64,000 nucleotides of DNA from Lachnospiraceae bacterium (GCA_017552985.1 JAFZNO010000032.1:1-64000); one strand, 5' to 3'; shown: positions 47,243 through 56,853, counted from the stretch's first letter. Translations and numbers: made by a program. The notes: generated from the sequence alone by a model not told the origin.

Positions 47243-48859
47243 ATGAAACTAACGTTAGAAGGAATCAGGGAAGGGAAGTCCGAGTACCTTGCAAAGGGAT
47301 ACCGGCTGCCCGAGTTTGATTATGAGAAAGTGAAGAAAAATACACATGAGAGACCCACGTGGATCCACTTCGGCGCGGGTAACATCTTTAGGGCGTTCCA
47401 GGCAAACGTAATGCAAAACCTCCTGAATCAGGGAATCACCGACGTTGGCCTGATTGCCGCGGAAGGATATGATTACGAGATCATCGAAAAAAGCAACCGC
47501 CCCCACGACAACCTAAGCCTCCTGGCAACGCTAAAGGCTGCGGGAACCGTTGAAAAGACCGTGGTTGGATCCATCATGGAGTCCCTGATCCTTGATTCCG
47601 GGAATGATATTGAATACGGCAGACTAAAAGAAATCTTTCAGAATCCCAGCTTGCAAATGGCCAGCTTCACGATCACCGAAAAAGGCTACAGCCTTGTAGA
47701 CGGCAAGGGCGAACTGCTTCCAAGCATTGCGCAGGATTACGAGAACGGTCCCGAAAAGCCTTGCAGCTACCTGGGAAAGGTCGTATCCCTCCTCTACGCA
47801 AGATTTCAGGCCGGCGAGCTTCCCATCGCCATGGTCAGCATGGATAACTGTTCTCATAATGGTGATAAGCTTTATGCTGCCGTAAATGCCTTTGCGGAAA
47901 AATGGACGGAAAAAGGCCTTGCCGACAAGAAATTCCTTGCTTACGTCAATGACAAGACCAAGGTTTCCTTCCCCTGGAGCATGATCGACAAGATCACCCC
48001 CAGACCGGATGCCAAGGTAGAAAAAATGCTCTTGGATGACGGCATGGAGAATCTGGAGCCCGTCATCACCTCCAAAAACACCTATATCGCTCCCTTCGTC
48101 AACGCAGAGGAATGCGAATACCTTGTGATCGAGGATGCCTTCCCGAACGGAAAGCCTCCCATCGATAAAGGCGGCATTATCTTCACGGACCGCGAGACCG
48201 TCGACAAGGTGGAGAAAATGAAGGTTTGTACCTGCTTAAATCCTTTACACACCACGCTTGCCATTTACGGTTGCCTTCTTGGATACACTTTGATCGCTGA
48301 TGAGATGAAAAATCCCCTGCTAAAGAAATTCGTGGAAACCATCGGCTACGTGGAGGGACTTCCCGTTGTCGTTGATCCCGGAATCATTGCTCCGAAGGAT
48401 TTCATTGACGCGGTCGTAAACGTAAGAATCCCCAATCCTTTTATGCCTGACACGCCTCAGAGAATTGCAACGGATACCTCCCAAAAGCTTGCGATCCGCT
48501 TCGGCGAGACCGTAAAGGCATATCAAAAACGTGCTGACCTTAGCGTATGCGACTTAAAGTTCATCCCCCTGGTATTTGCCGGTTGGCTTCGTTACCTGAT
48601 GGCCGTGGATGATCAAGGAAATGCTTTCACGCTTAGCCCCGATCCCCTGCTTGACGTTGCCACTCCTTACGTTGCAGGCTTTGAATTGAGCGGGAAGGAG
48701 AAAGACCTCTCCTGCCTTGACGAGCTCCTTAGCAATGAAAAAATCTTCGGCGTCGACTTGATCAAGCTTGGAATGTCAGATCTTGTAAAGAAATACTTTG
48801 CAGAGCTTTCCGCCGGAATTGGTGCCGTCGAGAAGACGTTGAGAAACTATTTTGCATGA
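47243..48859 (+). CDS. uxuB: D-fructuronate reductase (mannitol dehydrogenase family)
   Basis: 538 residues. It reduces fructuronate to mannonate with NADH, or the reverse. WIHFGAGNIFRAFQAN is the Rossmann start; TITEKGYSL, MVSMDNCSHNGDKL and the catalytic Lys region in the C-terminal domain (FVETIGYVEGLPVVVDPG) fit the family. It is about 50 residues longer than the E. coli enzyme. GAGTGATGAG precedes the ATG. It feeds UxuA just upstream. The 170-base gap between them contains hairpins, so expression may differ. Confidence 0.92.
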   Translation: MKLTLEGIREGKSEYLAKGYRLPEFDYEKVKKNTHERPTWIHFGAGNIFRAFQANVMQNLLNQGITDVGLIAAEGYDYEIIEKSNRPHDNLSLLATLKAAGTVEKTVVGSIMESLILDSGNDIEYGRLKEIFQNPSLQMASFTITEKGYSLVDGKGELLPSIAQDYENGPEKPCSYLGKVVSLLYARFQAGELPIAMVSMDNCSHNGDKLYAAVNAFAEKWTEKGLADKKFLAYVNDKTKVSFPWSMIDKITPRPDAKVEKMLLDDGMENLEPVITSKNTYIAPFVNAEECEYLVIEDAFPNGKPPIDKGGIIFTDRETVDKVEKMKVCTCLNPLHTTLAIYGCLLGYTLIADEMKNPLLKKFVETIGYVEGLPVVVDPGIIAPKDFIDAVVNVRIPNPFMPDTPQRIATDTSQKLAIRFGETVKAYQKRADLSVCDLKFIPLVFAGWLRYLMAVDDQGNAFTLSPDPLLDVATPYVAGFELSGKEKDLSCLDELLSNEKIFGVDLIKLGMSDLVKKYFAELSAGIGAVEKTLRNYFA

Positions 48860-48889
48860 TTTCATATTACCACTTTTAAGTTTATTCGA

Positions 48890-48919
48890 CAAAATCTGAT
48901 TTAGTTTTATCAAATTTTG
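48890..48919. promoter_or_regulatory. inverted repeat over the -35 region of the XRE gene
   Basis: CAAAATCTGAT and ATCAAATTTTG (10 of 11 pairs, 8-base centre) lie just upstream of TACAAT (48931-48936). This is a likely autoregulatory operator. Confidence 0.5.
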
Positions 48920-48938
48920 GGCAGCAGCATTACAATAT

Positions 48939-48972
48939 AGGTAACCTTTCATGAAAAGTGAGGAAGTTACCT
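48939..48972 (+). other. leader hairpin of the XRE gene
   Basis: AGGTAAC (48939-48945) pairs with GTTACCT (48966-48972), with a CTTTCATGAAAAG near-palindrome inside. The stem would cover the GAGGAAG ribosome site and the TTG start. Confidence 0.45.
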
Positions 48973-49289
48973 TGAAAAATCTGCTGATGCTACGCAAGAA
49001 TGCAGGTTTGACGCAACAGGCCTTGGCTGATGAGTTTCATCTAAGTCAACAGACGATTTACAAGTATGAGCGTGGTCATGCCGAACCTGACATCAAAACC
49101 TTAAAACAATTTGCCGACTTCTTCGGCGTTACCGTTGACTTTCTGATCGGCAACGAGAAACCCGTGGAAGAATTGCAACTCGACTTTACCATGGGTGAGA
49201 AGGAAATGATCACAAAGATCCGCAAGCTCACTCCCGAAGTAAAGATCGCTTTGAACGCATTTATCAATTATCTGACCGAAAATAAGTAA
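48972..49289 (+). CDS. XRE-family transcriptional regulator
   Basis: 105 residues from a TTG at 48972 with GAGGAAG 8 bases upstream. The ATG at 48951 lies only about 7 bases past the expected transcript start, so it cannot have a ribosome site. The helix-turn-helix is residues about 1-60: LRKNAGLTQQALADEF, LSQQTIYKYERGHAEPD. A short helical tail (65-105) follows. Small, cytosolic, DNA-binding. It probably regulates itself through the repeat at 48890-48919. Its link to the uronate genes upstream is unknown. Confidence 0.85.
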   Translation: MKNLLMLRKNAGLTQQALADEFHLSQQTIYKYERGHAEPDIKTLKQFADFFGVTVDFLIGNEKPVEELQLDFTMGEKEMITKIRKLTPEVKIALNAFINYLTENK

Positions 49290-49290
49290 A

Positions 49291-49332
49291 AAAGACCAAA
49301 AACGCGCATGGAAACGTTTTGGTCTTTTTTAT
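49291..49332. terminator. bidirectional terminator between XRE and P-ATPase genes
   Basis: AAAAAGACCAAAAACG and CGTTTTGGTCTTTTTT form a long stem around GCATGGAAA. It serves the plus XRE gene and, reading the other way, the convergent ATPase gene. Confidence 0.9.
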
Positions 49333-49361
49333 GTTGACGTGATATTTATCTCAATAATCTT

Positions 49362-52010
49362 CTATTCCTTGCCACGCTCTTTAGGCGGATCCTTCCGGCA
49401 GAGCACGGCGATCACCTCATGTGCGATCAGCGGCATGGCTGCCAAACCGCACAAAATCCCCCACTCACTAACGCTTAACGGCACCGTTCCAAAGGCTTTG
49501 ACCAAAAATGGCAACTCCGTGACTGCAAGCTGCAAGGCGAAGCCGACGGCAACCGCGAGCAACATGACCTTATTCACTACCGGACGCATACAGAAGACGG
49601 AACGGTTTACGTCCCGCATGCCAATGGCATGAAAGAGCTGACTCATTCCCAACACGGTAAAGGCATACGTTTGTCTTCTCGTAAGCAATGGTTCCCCCAT
49701 CTGCCCGAGCCCAGGCAAGGCGAATGCAGCCAAGCTGATCCCTGCGATCAGAATTCCGTAGAAACAGGTACATCCCCATCCGCCCCTGGAAAACAGACTC
49801 TCCCCCGCCTTTCTTGGGGAACACCGCATCAGCGCCTTCCCGTCATTTTGGTCAACGCCCAGTGCCAGCGCAGGCAGGGAGTCCGTGATCAGATTGATCC
49901 ATAGGACGTGACTGCTCTTAAGCGGCGAGGCAAATCCAAAAACCACTGCAGCAAACATGGTAAGAAGCTCCCCAAAGTTAGAAGAAAGCAGAAAGATCAC
50001 TGTCTTCCGAATGTTTTCGTACACGCCCCTGCCCTCTTCCACCGCGCGCTCAATGGTTGCGATGTTATCATCCGTCAGCACGACGTCCGAAGCCTCCTTT
50101 GCCACGTCCGTGCCATTCTTTCCCATGGCGATCCCGACGTCTGCCGCCTTTAGTGAAGGGGCGTCATTTACGCCGTCCCCCGTCATGGCAACAATCTTTC
50201 CCTGACTTTGCAATGCCTTTACGATCTTCCTCTTTTGTGCCGGCGTTACTCTGGCAAAAATGCGTATCTTCCTTCGTACCATCTCACCGGCAAGCCTTTC
50301 TTCCGACAGACGTTCCAGTTCCTCTCCCGTCATGCACTGCTCCGCACTTTTTGCGATCGCCAGTTCTTTTCCAATGGCAAGCGCCGTCGCCGCATGGTCT
50401 CCCGTGATCATGACGGTTTCCACGCCAGCCTCCCGCAATTCCCTTACGGCTCCTTTTGCTTCAGGGCGCGGCGGATCACCCAAGGCGATCAATCCCAGAA
50501 ACGTCCAGGATCCCTTCTCCAGCTTTCCCGTTTCATCTCGCGCCAATCGCCCCTGCCCTTCATGCATCGTCATTCCGCCGTTCATGGCAACGGCCAGCGT
50601 GCGGTAGGCCATGCGTGATAAATCCTCCGCCCCCTTTTGAATCTCCTTTCGCATCTGCGGCGTCATGTTTTCCTTTCTGCCGCCAAGCAGGATCTCCCGG
50701 CATTCCGGAAGGATTGCGTCTGGCGCTCCTTTTCGATAACCAATCAGTCTGCCACCGCTCAAGTGACAGGTCGTCATCTTTCGGGTTTCTGAGGAGAAAG
50801 GGATCTCTTTGATCCTGGGAGCAAGTCGCTCCAATTCCTCCCGTTCCATTCCAAACCGTCTACCCAATTCCAAAAGAGCAAGCTCCGTGGGATCTCCAAC
50901 CTGCCCATCCCATACGGCATTATTACACAACGTGAAGCCTTGCAGAAATTCCTTTGGCGGCGCGCCGTAAGCTTCCTCTCTTCCGTCCCTCGCATGTTCG
51001 CCATCGCCAGAAAGGCTCCATAACCTTTGATCCCAAAATCCCATCTGGGCATGCATCTGGTTTTGCGTAAGCGTTCCCGTCTTATCGGAACATACGACGT
51101 TTACCGCGCCCAGGGTTTCCACGCTCGGAAGCCTTCGAACGATGGATCCTGCTTTGGCAAGGCGCGTGACCGACAACGCAAGACAGATCGTCACCACCGC
51201 CGGCAGGCCCTCGGGCACGGCGGCAACCGCCAGGGAAATTGCCGTAAGGAGCATCTGGAACACGTCTCTCTTTTGTAACACTGCGATCCCAAATAATACC
51301 GCGCATAATAACAGTGATAACAGGCTCAGAACGAATCCCAACTCTCCCAGGCGCTTTTGCAATGGCGTCGGCTCTTCTTTTTCCTGCCCTATCATGTCCG
51401 CAATCTTGCCAAGCTCCGTCTGCATGCCGACGGCCGAGACCACGCCCCGGCCTTTTCCACTGACCACCATGGTAGAGGCGTAAGCCATTTCCCCGTGCTC
51501 CGGTGCATGACCAGAGTTTCCGCGAAGTTCTCCCTTCATGGCATGCTTTTCAACAGGAAGGGATTCCCCCGTGAGCGCCGATTCCTCCGTCATGAGCTCC
51601 ACGGCTTCCGTCAGCATGACGTCCGCCGGTACCCGGTCGCCCGCCTCCAGGCAGATAACGTCTCCCAAAACAACGCAGGCTGCAGGAATCCGTTTTTCTT
51701 TTCCATCCCGGAGCACCGTTGCCGCAGGACTTTGCAAGTCTTCCAATGCCTCCAGCGCCTTCCTCGCCTTGCCTTCCTGCACCAAACCCACGCAGGCGTT
51801 TAGGAGGACGACCGCCGCAATGATCCCTGCATCACTGAATTCCCCCAGCACGACTGACACAAATGCCGCCACCATTAGCACGTAGATCAACGGATCTTGA
51901 AGTTGCTCCAAAAATCTATGGATAAGGCTCTTTCCTTTAGGCCTTCGAAGTTCATTTCTTCCGTCTTTTGCTAATCTTCTCGCCGCTTCCGCCTCTGACA
52001 GTCCTTGCAT
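49362..52010 (-). CDS. calcium-type P-type ATPase
   Basis: 882 residues, GGAG 10 bases before the ATG. It moves a divalent cation, probably Ca2+, out of the cell. Present: N-terminal cation-ATPase region (LSEAEAARRLAKDGRNEL), TGES in the actuator (MTEESALTGESLPVEKH), the VPEGLPAVV transport helix, phosphorylation site CSDKTGTLT (Asp near residue 310), KGAPDAIL, TGDGVNDAPSL, and a C-terminal helix bundle. The P2A-like Glu/Asn/Asp transport residues (NLITDSLPALALGVD) are seen. It stands alone between two terminators. Confidence 0.93.
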   Translation of the reverse strand: MQGLSEAEAARRLAKDGRNELRRPKGKSLIHRFLEQLQDPLIYVLMVAAFVSVVLGEFSDAGIIAAVVLLNACVGLVQEGKARKALEALEDLQSPAATVLRDGKEKRIPAACVVLGDVICLEAGDRVPADVMLTEAVELMTEESALTGESLPVEKHAMKGELRGNSGHAPEHGEMAYASTMVVSGKGRGVVSAVGMQTELGKIADMIGQEKEEPTPLQKRLGELGFVLSLLSLLLCAVLFGIAVLQKRDVFQMLLTAISLAVAAVPEGLPAVVTICLALSVTRLAKAGSIVRRLPSVETLGAVNVVCSDKTGTLTQNQMHAQMGFWDQRLWSLSGDGEHARDGREEAYGAPPKEFLQGFTLCNNAVWDGQVGDPTELALLELGRRFGMEREELERLAPRIKEIPFSSETRKMTTCHLSGGRLIGYRKGAPDAILPECREILLGGRKENMTPQMRKEIQKGAEDLSRMAYRTLAVAMNGGMTMHEGQGRLARDETGKLEKGSWTFLGLIALGDPPRPEAKGAVRELREAGVETVMITGDHAATALAIGKELAIAKSAEQCMTGEELERLSEERLAGEMVRRKIRIFARVTPAQKRKIVKALQSQGKIVAMTGDGVNDAPSLKAADVGIAMGKNGTDVAKEASDVVLTDDNIATIERAVEEGRGVYENIRKTVIFLLSSNFGELLTMFAAVVFGFASPLKSSHVLWINLITDSLPALALGVDQNDGKALMRCSPRKAGESLFSRGGWGCTCFYGILIAGISLAAFALPGLGQMGEPLLTRRQTYAFTVLGMSQLFHAIGMRDVNRSVFCMRPVVNKVMLLAVAVGFALQLAVTELPFLVKAFGTVPLSVSEWGILCGLAAMPLIAHEVIAVLCRKDPPKERGKE

Positions 52011-52054
52011 TCCCCGCGTTCTCCGTCACATTCCAAATCACTTTCATGTATATG

Positions 52055-52088
52055 CAAAAAAAGACTGGCAATGCACTTGCCAGTCTCT
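52055..52088 (-). terminator. terminator after the unknown membrane protein gene
   Basis: Minus-strand stem GACTGGCAAGTG / CATTGCCAGTC followed by seven T residues. Confidence 0.9.
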
Positions 52089-52103
52089 CTCTAAATTATT
52101 TCG

Positions 52104-53159
52104 TTATTCCGTGATCACCACGGGCTCCGCGTCCTTCCCATGAGGCATTGCCACGAGCTCTACGCTTCCAGCTCGAGCGTCAACGGTGAACTCCAGACTG
52201 TCTAACGTTCCGTATGCCCTGCTGCATAGCTTTTCGTTGACTACGTCCAAGCTGACGGTTTCCATATCCATAAGCGCCATAAACTCCCCCATAAAGTTTT
52301 GCATTCCATGATCCGTCATGCCTTTACTTAAATTCCCGATTCTGTATCCGTCCTTTTCAAATACTATCAAAATTGGTTCTGGGGCCTCATCGCTCAAGTT
52401 ATGAAGTGCACAGAACGCTGCTGCTCGCATCTGGGAGAGATATTTTAAGTCACTTGACCTAGAGTCGTGCTCGTCAAAAGACGCCAGGGACTCAACACCG
52501 CTCACCCATATAAACGACGCCACGACAAAAGAAGCAGTTCTCACCAGGTAAGACGTAAATGAATTCTTTGGCCTTCTGGTCGGATCCGGGTTGGTTTCAT
52601 CCTTAAACTTTTCTTCTGGAAAACGCAAGGCCGTATATATGACGTAACCTATCCAAAAAAGAAGAACCGGCGCGGCCAAAATGATTACTCCATGCGATGC
52701 GGGATATAAATTATTCATGTTTGTCACCCATACGCCAAAACCGATCAGCGCAGCGACGGAGCATGCAATTCTCAGTACGTCAGAGCCTTGCTCATTCTCA
52801 AGTTCCCTTGTCTCCTTCGTAACCAATTCTTCCAAATTTACGTGATAATCCTCCTTTTTCTCCGGAAGCAGCATCTTGCGCTTTTTCAACTTCGCCAAAT
52901 AGTTATAACACGTCCCCCATTTGACTAAATACTTTAAGAAAAACAAAATGGCTACCGGAAATGCATATAAAAAACACGTCATGATCAAGACTTGATAGTC
53001 ATTGACGCTCTGATCGTTTCCCCACGTTTTGAATAGTACGAAAAGAATTACCGCGATGCTCACCACGAGAAGACCCAATACCCACACGTGTTTTTTCAGG
53101 CTTTTCAGGTCTTCCAAGTCAAAACGTATGTAATTATTGTCCATACCATAATCTTGCAC
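52104..53159 (-). CDS. membrane protein of unknown function
   Basis: 351 residues from a GTG at 53159 with AAAGGAGTG 8 bases upstream; ATG 5 codons on is a second choice. Five or so membrane helices: near 26-47, 58-80, 127-145, 150-170 and 203-220; the loop after the second is basic. The C-terminal 120 residues are soluble with beta-alpha pattern (EPILIVFEKDGYRIGNLSKG, LEFTVDARAGSVELVAMPHG). No family recognised. Single gene with its own promoter and terminator. Confidence 0.75.
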   Translation of the reverse strand: MQDYGMDNNYIRFDLEDLKSLKKHVWVLGLLVVSIAVILFVLFKTWGNDQSVNDYQVLIMTCFLYAFPVAILFFLKYLVKWGTCYNYLAKLKKRKMLLPEKKEDYHVNLEELVTKETRELENEQGSDVLRIACSVAALIGFGVWVTNMNNLYPASHGVIILAAPVLLFWIGYVIYTALRFPEEKFKDETNPDPTRRPKNSFTSYLVRTASFVVASFIWVSGVESLASFDEHDSRSSDLKYLSQMRAAAFCALHNLSDEAPEPILIVFEKDGYRIGNLSKGMTDHGMQNFMGEFMALMDMETVSLDVVNEKLCSRAYGTLDSLEFTVDARAGSVELVAMPHGKDAEPVVITE

Positions 53160-53198
53160 GCTGATCACTCCTTTTGTCCAACATCTTATCTTAATCAT

Positions 53199-53227
53199 AA
53201 TTTATCATCTAGCTTTTCATTTGTCAA
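53199..53227 (-). promoter_or_regulatory. sigma-A promoter of the unknown membrane protein gene
   Basis: TTGACA (53222-53227) and TAAATT (53199-53204) on the minus strand, 17 bases apart; about 40 bases before the GTG. Confidence 0.75.
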
Positions 53228-53271
53228 TAATATTTTATCGTGCCTCAATAATTTATTTCCGTGATTTACAC

Positions 53272-53303
53272 AATAAAAGAGACTGGCCCTCTGGTCAGTC
53301 TCC
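53272..53303 (-). terminator. terminator of the oligopeptide transporter operon
   Basis: Minus-strand stem GGAGACTGACCAG / CTGGCCAGTCTC with a short GAGGG loop, then TTTTATTG, close after the fused ATPase stop. Confidence 0.85.
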
Positions 53304-53320
53304 TTCTCTTATCGTATTTC

Positions 53321-54997
53321 TTATCGCAGTAATTCTTTTGTGTAGGGGTCCTTGGGATTCCGGAAGATCTCCTCCGTGTCACCGATCTCCAAGATCTTTC
53401 CGTCCTTCATGACCATGATCCTGTCGCTCACCTGATAGATTACGTTGATGTCATGGGAAATAAACAAAAACGCCGTTTTCAGTTCTTCCTGCAAACTCCT
53501 GATCAGATCCAGGATCTGCGCCTGAATGGTCACGTCCAAAGCGGATACGGGCTCATCCGCGATGACAAGACCAGGTCTTGTGATCAGAGCCTGTCCAATG
53601 CTAATGCGCTGGCGCTGGCCGCCGGAAAGCTGGGACGGCCTTCTCGTAAAGTATTTATCCTTAAGGCCCACCTTGTGAAGCATGTCATAGGCTGCTGCCA
53701 CGCGGTCCTTCTCCGTCATCGCCTTGGAGGGATCCAGAATGCCCTGTGCCCGAAGCGGTTCCTGTAAGAGCCATCCGATCGTCTTACTCGGATTGAGACT
53801 GCTATAGGGATCCTGGAATACCATCTGCGGACTGTTGGAGTGATGGACAATGCTTCCCTCCACCATTTTATTCAGTCCGAGGATCGCCTTGGAAAGCGTG
53901 GTCTTTCCGCATCCGCTCTCCCCAACAAGTCCGAGGATCTCTCCTTCATACAGGTCAAACGTGGCGTTTTGCACCACGGTCTTCTTGATCGTCTTTCCGA
54001 ACAGGGAATTGGCATTCTCCCGGTAAGAAACGCTGAGGTCCCGCACCTCCACCAAGGGCTTCAGCTCTTGTTTCTTCCCGTCACCTTTTTTTCCCTGGGC
54101 TTCCTTGAGCTTTTGATGGGCAGATTTTTTCTTGCCCGTGCGCCCCGGAACGGCACTGATCAGTTTCTTCGTATAGTCACCTCTGGGATCACTAAAGATC
54201 TCCTCCGTGATTCCTTCCTCAACAATGCATCCGTCCTGCATCACGAGGATTCTGTCACAGAGTCTCCTCGCAAGGTTTAAGTCATGCGTAATAAAGAGCA
54301 AGGAATTTTTCTGCTCCTGATTGATCTTTTTTAGCAGGTCAATGATCTGGTTCTGAACGGTTACGTCCAGCGCCGTCGTAGGTTCATCCGCAATGATCAG
54401 GCCGGGATGCAGTATTACCGCCATGGCGATCATCACGCGTTGCCTCATGCCTCCGGAAAGCTGATGGGGATAGCAATCGTAGACTCTTTCCACGTCGCGG
54501 AGGCCAACGCCCCGGAGCGCGCCCAAAACGCGTGCCCTGCGTCTCTCCTTCTCTTCCAAACGGCGCTGATGCCAACCGGCAAGGCCGTTTTTAGCTTCCG
54601 GAGTCTTTGCTTCCTTTTTCGTCTCATAACTGCTGCCCTGTCTGTCATGAAGGATCAGGACTTCCTCCACCTGCGCCCCCACCTTCATGGTCGGGTTCAG
54701 GGACGTCATGGGTTCCTGGAATACCATGGACATTTTCTGACCCTGATACTCGCGATACAGCGCAGTATTCCGCGGCACGCCCGCCTCCAGAAGAAGCTGA
54801 TCGTCATAATAGATTTCACCTGACGTAACGCGCGCCGTCTCAGCGACAAGCCCCATCAGCGTCAGAGCCGTCACGGACTTTCCAGAACCGGACTCGCCCA
54901 CCACGCCAAGGATCTCGCCGTCACCGATCTCAAATGAAACGTCCTTTACGACTTCCGGTCCGTCGAACGCCACGGACAAATGCTTGATCTTGATCAT
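53321..54997 (-). CDS. fused oligopeptide ABC transporter ATPase (OppD-OppF in one chain)
   Basis: 558 residues, ATG at 54997 with GGAGG 10 bases upstream and overlapping the permease stop as ATGA. Two complete nucleotide-binding halves: the first with GESGSGKS (34-41), LSGGMRQRVM and ADEPTTALD; the second (from about 312) with GESGCGKT, LSGGQRQRI and ADEPVSALD. A lysine-rich linker (about 285-310, KKSAHQKLKEAQGKKGDGKK) joins them. It powers peptide import with the two permeases and the binding lipoprotein of the same operon. In most relatives the two halves are separate proteins. Confidence 0.93.
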   Translation of the reverse strand: MIKIKHLSVAFDGPEVVKDVSFEIGDGEILGVVGESGSGKSVTALTLMGLVAETARVTSGEIYYDDQLLLEAGVPRNTALYREYQGQKMSMVFQEPMTSLNPTMKVGAQVEEVLILHDRQGSSYETKKEAKTPEAKNGLAGWHQRRLEEKERRRARVLGALRGVGLRDVERVYDCYPHQLSGGMRQRVMIAMAVILHPGLIIADEPTTALDVTVQNQIIDLLKKINQEQKNSLLFITHDLNLARRLCDRILVMQDGCIVEEGITEEIFSDPRGDYTKKLISAVPGRTGKKKSAHQKLKEAQGKKGDGKKQELKPLVEVRDLSVSYRENANSLFGKTIKKTVVQNATFDLYEGEILGLVGESGCGKTTLSKAILGLNKMVEGSIVHHSNSPQMVFQDPYSSLNPSKTIGWLLQEPLRAQGILDPSKAMTEKDRVAAAYDMLHKVGLKDKYFTRRPSQLSGGQRQRISIGQALITRPGLVIADEPVSALDVTIQAQILDLIRSLQEELKTAFLFISHDINVIYQVSDRIMVMKDGKILEIGDTEEIFRNPKDPYTKELLR

Positions 54998-55821
54998 CTC
55001 TTTCCCGCCTCCTTTCGCCGAATTCCTTCGCTCAGAAGGGAGAATCCAAGTACGATCCACACGATGGTAAGTCCAGGCGCCAGCGCATACCAGGGCGCAC
55101 GGCCAAGGTATCCCTGCGCATCCGAAAGCATCTTTCCAAGACTTGCATCCGGCGGCTGAACGCCAATGCCAAGATAACTCATGCCAGACTCCGCGAGGAT
55201 CGCGTTATTAAAGCCTATGGTCACGCTAACCCAGAACACGGACCATATGTTAGGCAAAATGTGTACAAACAGAATGCGCAGTTTCTTTACGCCCATTAGT
55301 CTCGCGCGGCAAACGAAATCCGCATCCCGCAGGCGTATGAATTCGCTTCGCACGATCCTGACGTAGGAGGGTGCAAACACGATGCCCAAAGAAAAAATCA
55401 CGTTCTGCTTTCCGCTCCCCAAAATACTGATCACGACAAGCGCCAAAAGAATGCTTGGAAATGCATTGATGGCATCCGTGATGCGCATGATGATCTCATC
55501 CAAAATCCCGCCAAAATATCCGGTGATCGCACCGATCAAGATCCCTGCGCCTGCGGAGATCACCACGATCAGGCTGCTGACGATCACGGTGGTTCCGATG
55601 CCCTGCATCACTCTGGAGAAAATGTCCCTGCCGAAATTGTCCGTTCCAAAGAGATGACGAAGGCTGGGCCCGTGAAAACGCTCCGCCGCAGACATGGCGG
55701 TGGTGCTAAAAGGCGTCCAGAAAAAGCTGAGGATTCCGAGCATGACTGCAAGACCGGTCATCACCAGTCCCACCAGAAAGTATGCATTCTGTTTTTTGAA
55801 CCACGCTCCCACTTTCTTCAC
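54994..55821 (-). CDS. oligopeptide ABC transporter permease (DppC/OppC-type)
   Basis: 275 residues from a GTG at 55821 with AAGGAG 7 bases upstream; the frame is open 17 codons further to a TTG near the DppB stop but without a site. The N-terminal helix, six membrane helices and the EAA loop (FVCRARLMGVKKLRILFVHI) are typical; FGTDNFGRDIFSRVM is the OppC/DppC signature. It pairs with the DppB-type permease 54 bases upstream. Confidence 0.92.
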   Translation of the reverse strand: MKKVGAWFKKQNAYFLVGLVMTGLAVMLGILSFFWTPFSTTAMSAAERFHGPSLRHLFGTDNFGRDIFSRVMQGIGTTVIVSSLIVVISAGAGILIGAITGYFGGILDEIIMRITDAINAFPSILLALVVISILGSGKQNVIFSLGIVFAPSYVRIVRSEFIRLRDADFVCRARLMGVKKLRILFVHILPNIWSVFWVSVTIGFNNAILAESGMSYLGIGVQPPDASLGKMLSDAQGYLGRAPWYALAPGLTIVWIVLGFSLLSEGIRRKEAGKR

Positions 55822-55875
55822 GGAATTCTCCTTTTCCTCAGGCTTACGGAGTGCCTGACGGATTTCAAACAATGA

Positions 55876-56835
55876 TTACTTGTTGCTGATCCTGGGATCG
55901 ATCACGCGGTAAAGCACGTCCACCAGGAAATATACGACGATCACGACAAAAGTGATATATAAGATCAAGATCTCCACTACGGGGAAGTCTCTTGTTGATA
56001 TCGAACTAATAAGCAGTTTGCCGATGCCCGGAAGGCTGAAAACCTGCTCGACCACAATACTGCCGGCAACAATCTCGGCCACGATCATGCCAAGGAAGGT
56101 TACGACGGGCATCATGGCGTTGCGCAGCACGTGGCCGTACGCCACGCGGCGTTCGGACGCGCCTTTACTGTAGGCGGTACGCACGTAATCGCTGCCGCTC
56201 TCGGTCAGCATGGAATTTCGAAGGAATCTTGCCGTCATGGCAATCTTGGGAATGGCCACGGAGATGGCCGGGAAGATCAGATAGCGAACACAGCCCCAAA
56301 AGTTTTCCCTGTAGCTGACGTAGCCGCCCGGAGAAAACCATTTGAGTAATATGCCAAAGAGATACGTCACAAGGACGCCAAGGAAGAACGACGGGATTGC
56401 CATCGCCGTCTGCGACCCCATGTTCATCACCACGTCCAGAAACCTGTTTTTGGTTCTGGCCCACAGCACGCCTAAGGGAATGGCGATCACGGCGATCAAA
56501 ACCATGGAAATCGCTGCCAGGAGCAAGGTCACGGGAAGCTTGTCCCCAATGAGCTCTGCCACGGGCATCATTTGGTTCATGTTTTTGGAATAACGGTAGC
56601 TTTCACCGAAATCCCCCTTGAGGACGTTGCCAGCCCAGCGGAAATAACGCACGACGGGAGGCTTGTCCAGGCCCAGTTCCTTTCGCAGGGCCTCTTCCCT
56701 CTCCGGCGTGGCTTCCGTTCCAAGGATGGAGGTTACCACGTCGCCGGGAATGATCTGAAACGCAAGGAAAGCCAGCACGGATACCAGGAACAACGTCATA
56801 ATGAGAGTTACGATTTTTTTCACCAGGTATTTCAT
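55876..56835 (-). CDS. oligopeptide ABC transporter permease (DppB/OppB-type)
   Basis: 319 residues, ATG at 56835 with TAGGAGGG 8 bases upstream; a 20-codon upstream extension runs into the hairpin array and is not coding. MKYLVKKIVTLIMTLFLVSV is the first helix, FQIIPGDVV and the EAA loop (YVRTAYSKGASERRVAYGHV) mark the DppB/OppB family. About six membrane helices. It follows the binding-protein gene after a 281-base gap full of hairpins. Confidence 0.92.
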   Translation of the reverse strand: MKYLVKKIVTLIMTLFLVSVLAFLAFQIIPGDVVTSILGTEATPEREEALRKELGLDKPPVVRYFRWAGNVLKGDFGESYRYSKNMNQMMPVAELIGDKLPVTLLLAAISMVLIAVIAIPLGVLWARTKNRFLDVVMNMGSQTAMAIPSFFLGVLVTYLFGILLKWFSPGGYVSYRENFWGCVRYLIFPAISVAIPKIAMTARFLRNSMLTESGSDYVRTAYSKGASERRVAYGHVLRNAMMPVVTFLGMIVAEIVAGSIVVEQVFSLPGIGKLLISSISTRDFPVVEILILYITFVVIVVYFLVDVLYRVIDPRISNK

Positions 56836-56853
56836 GCCAGCCCTCCTAATGGA

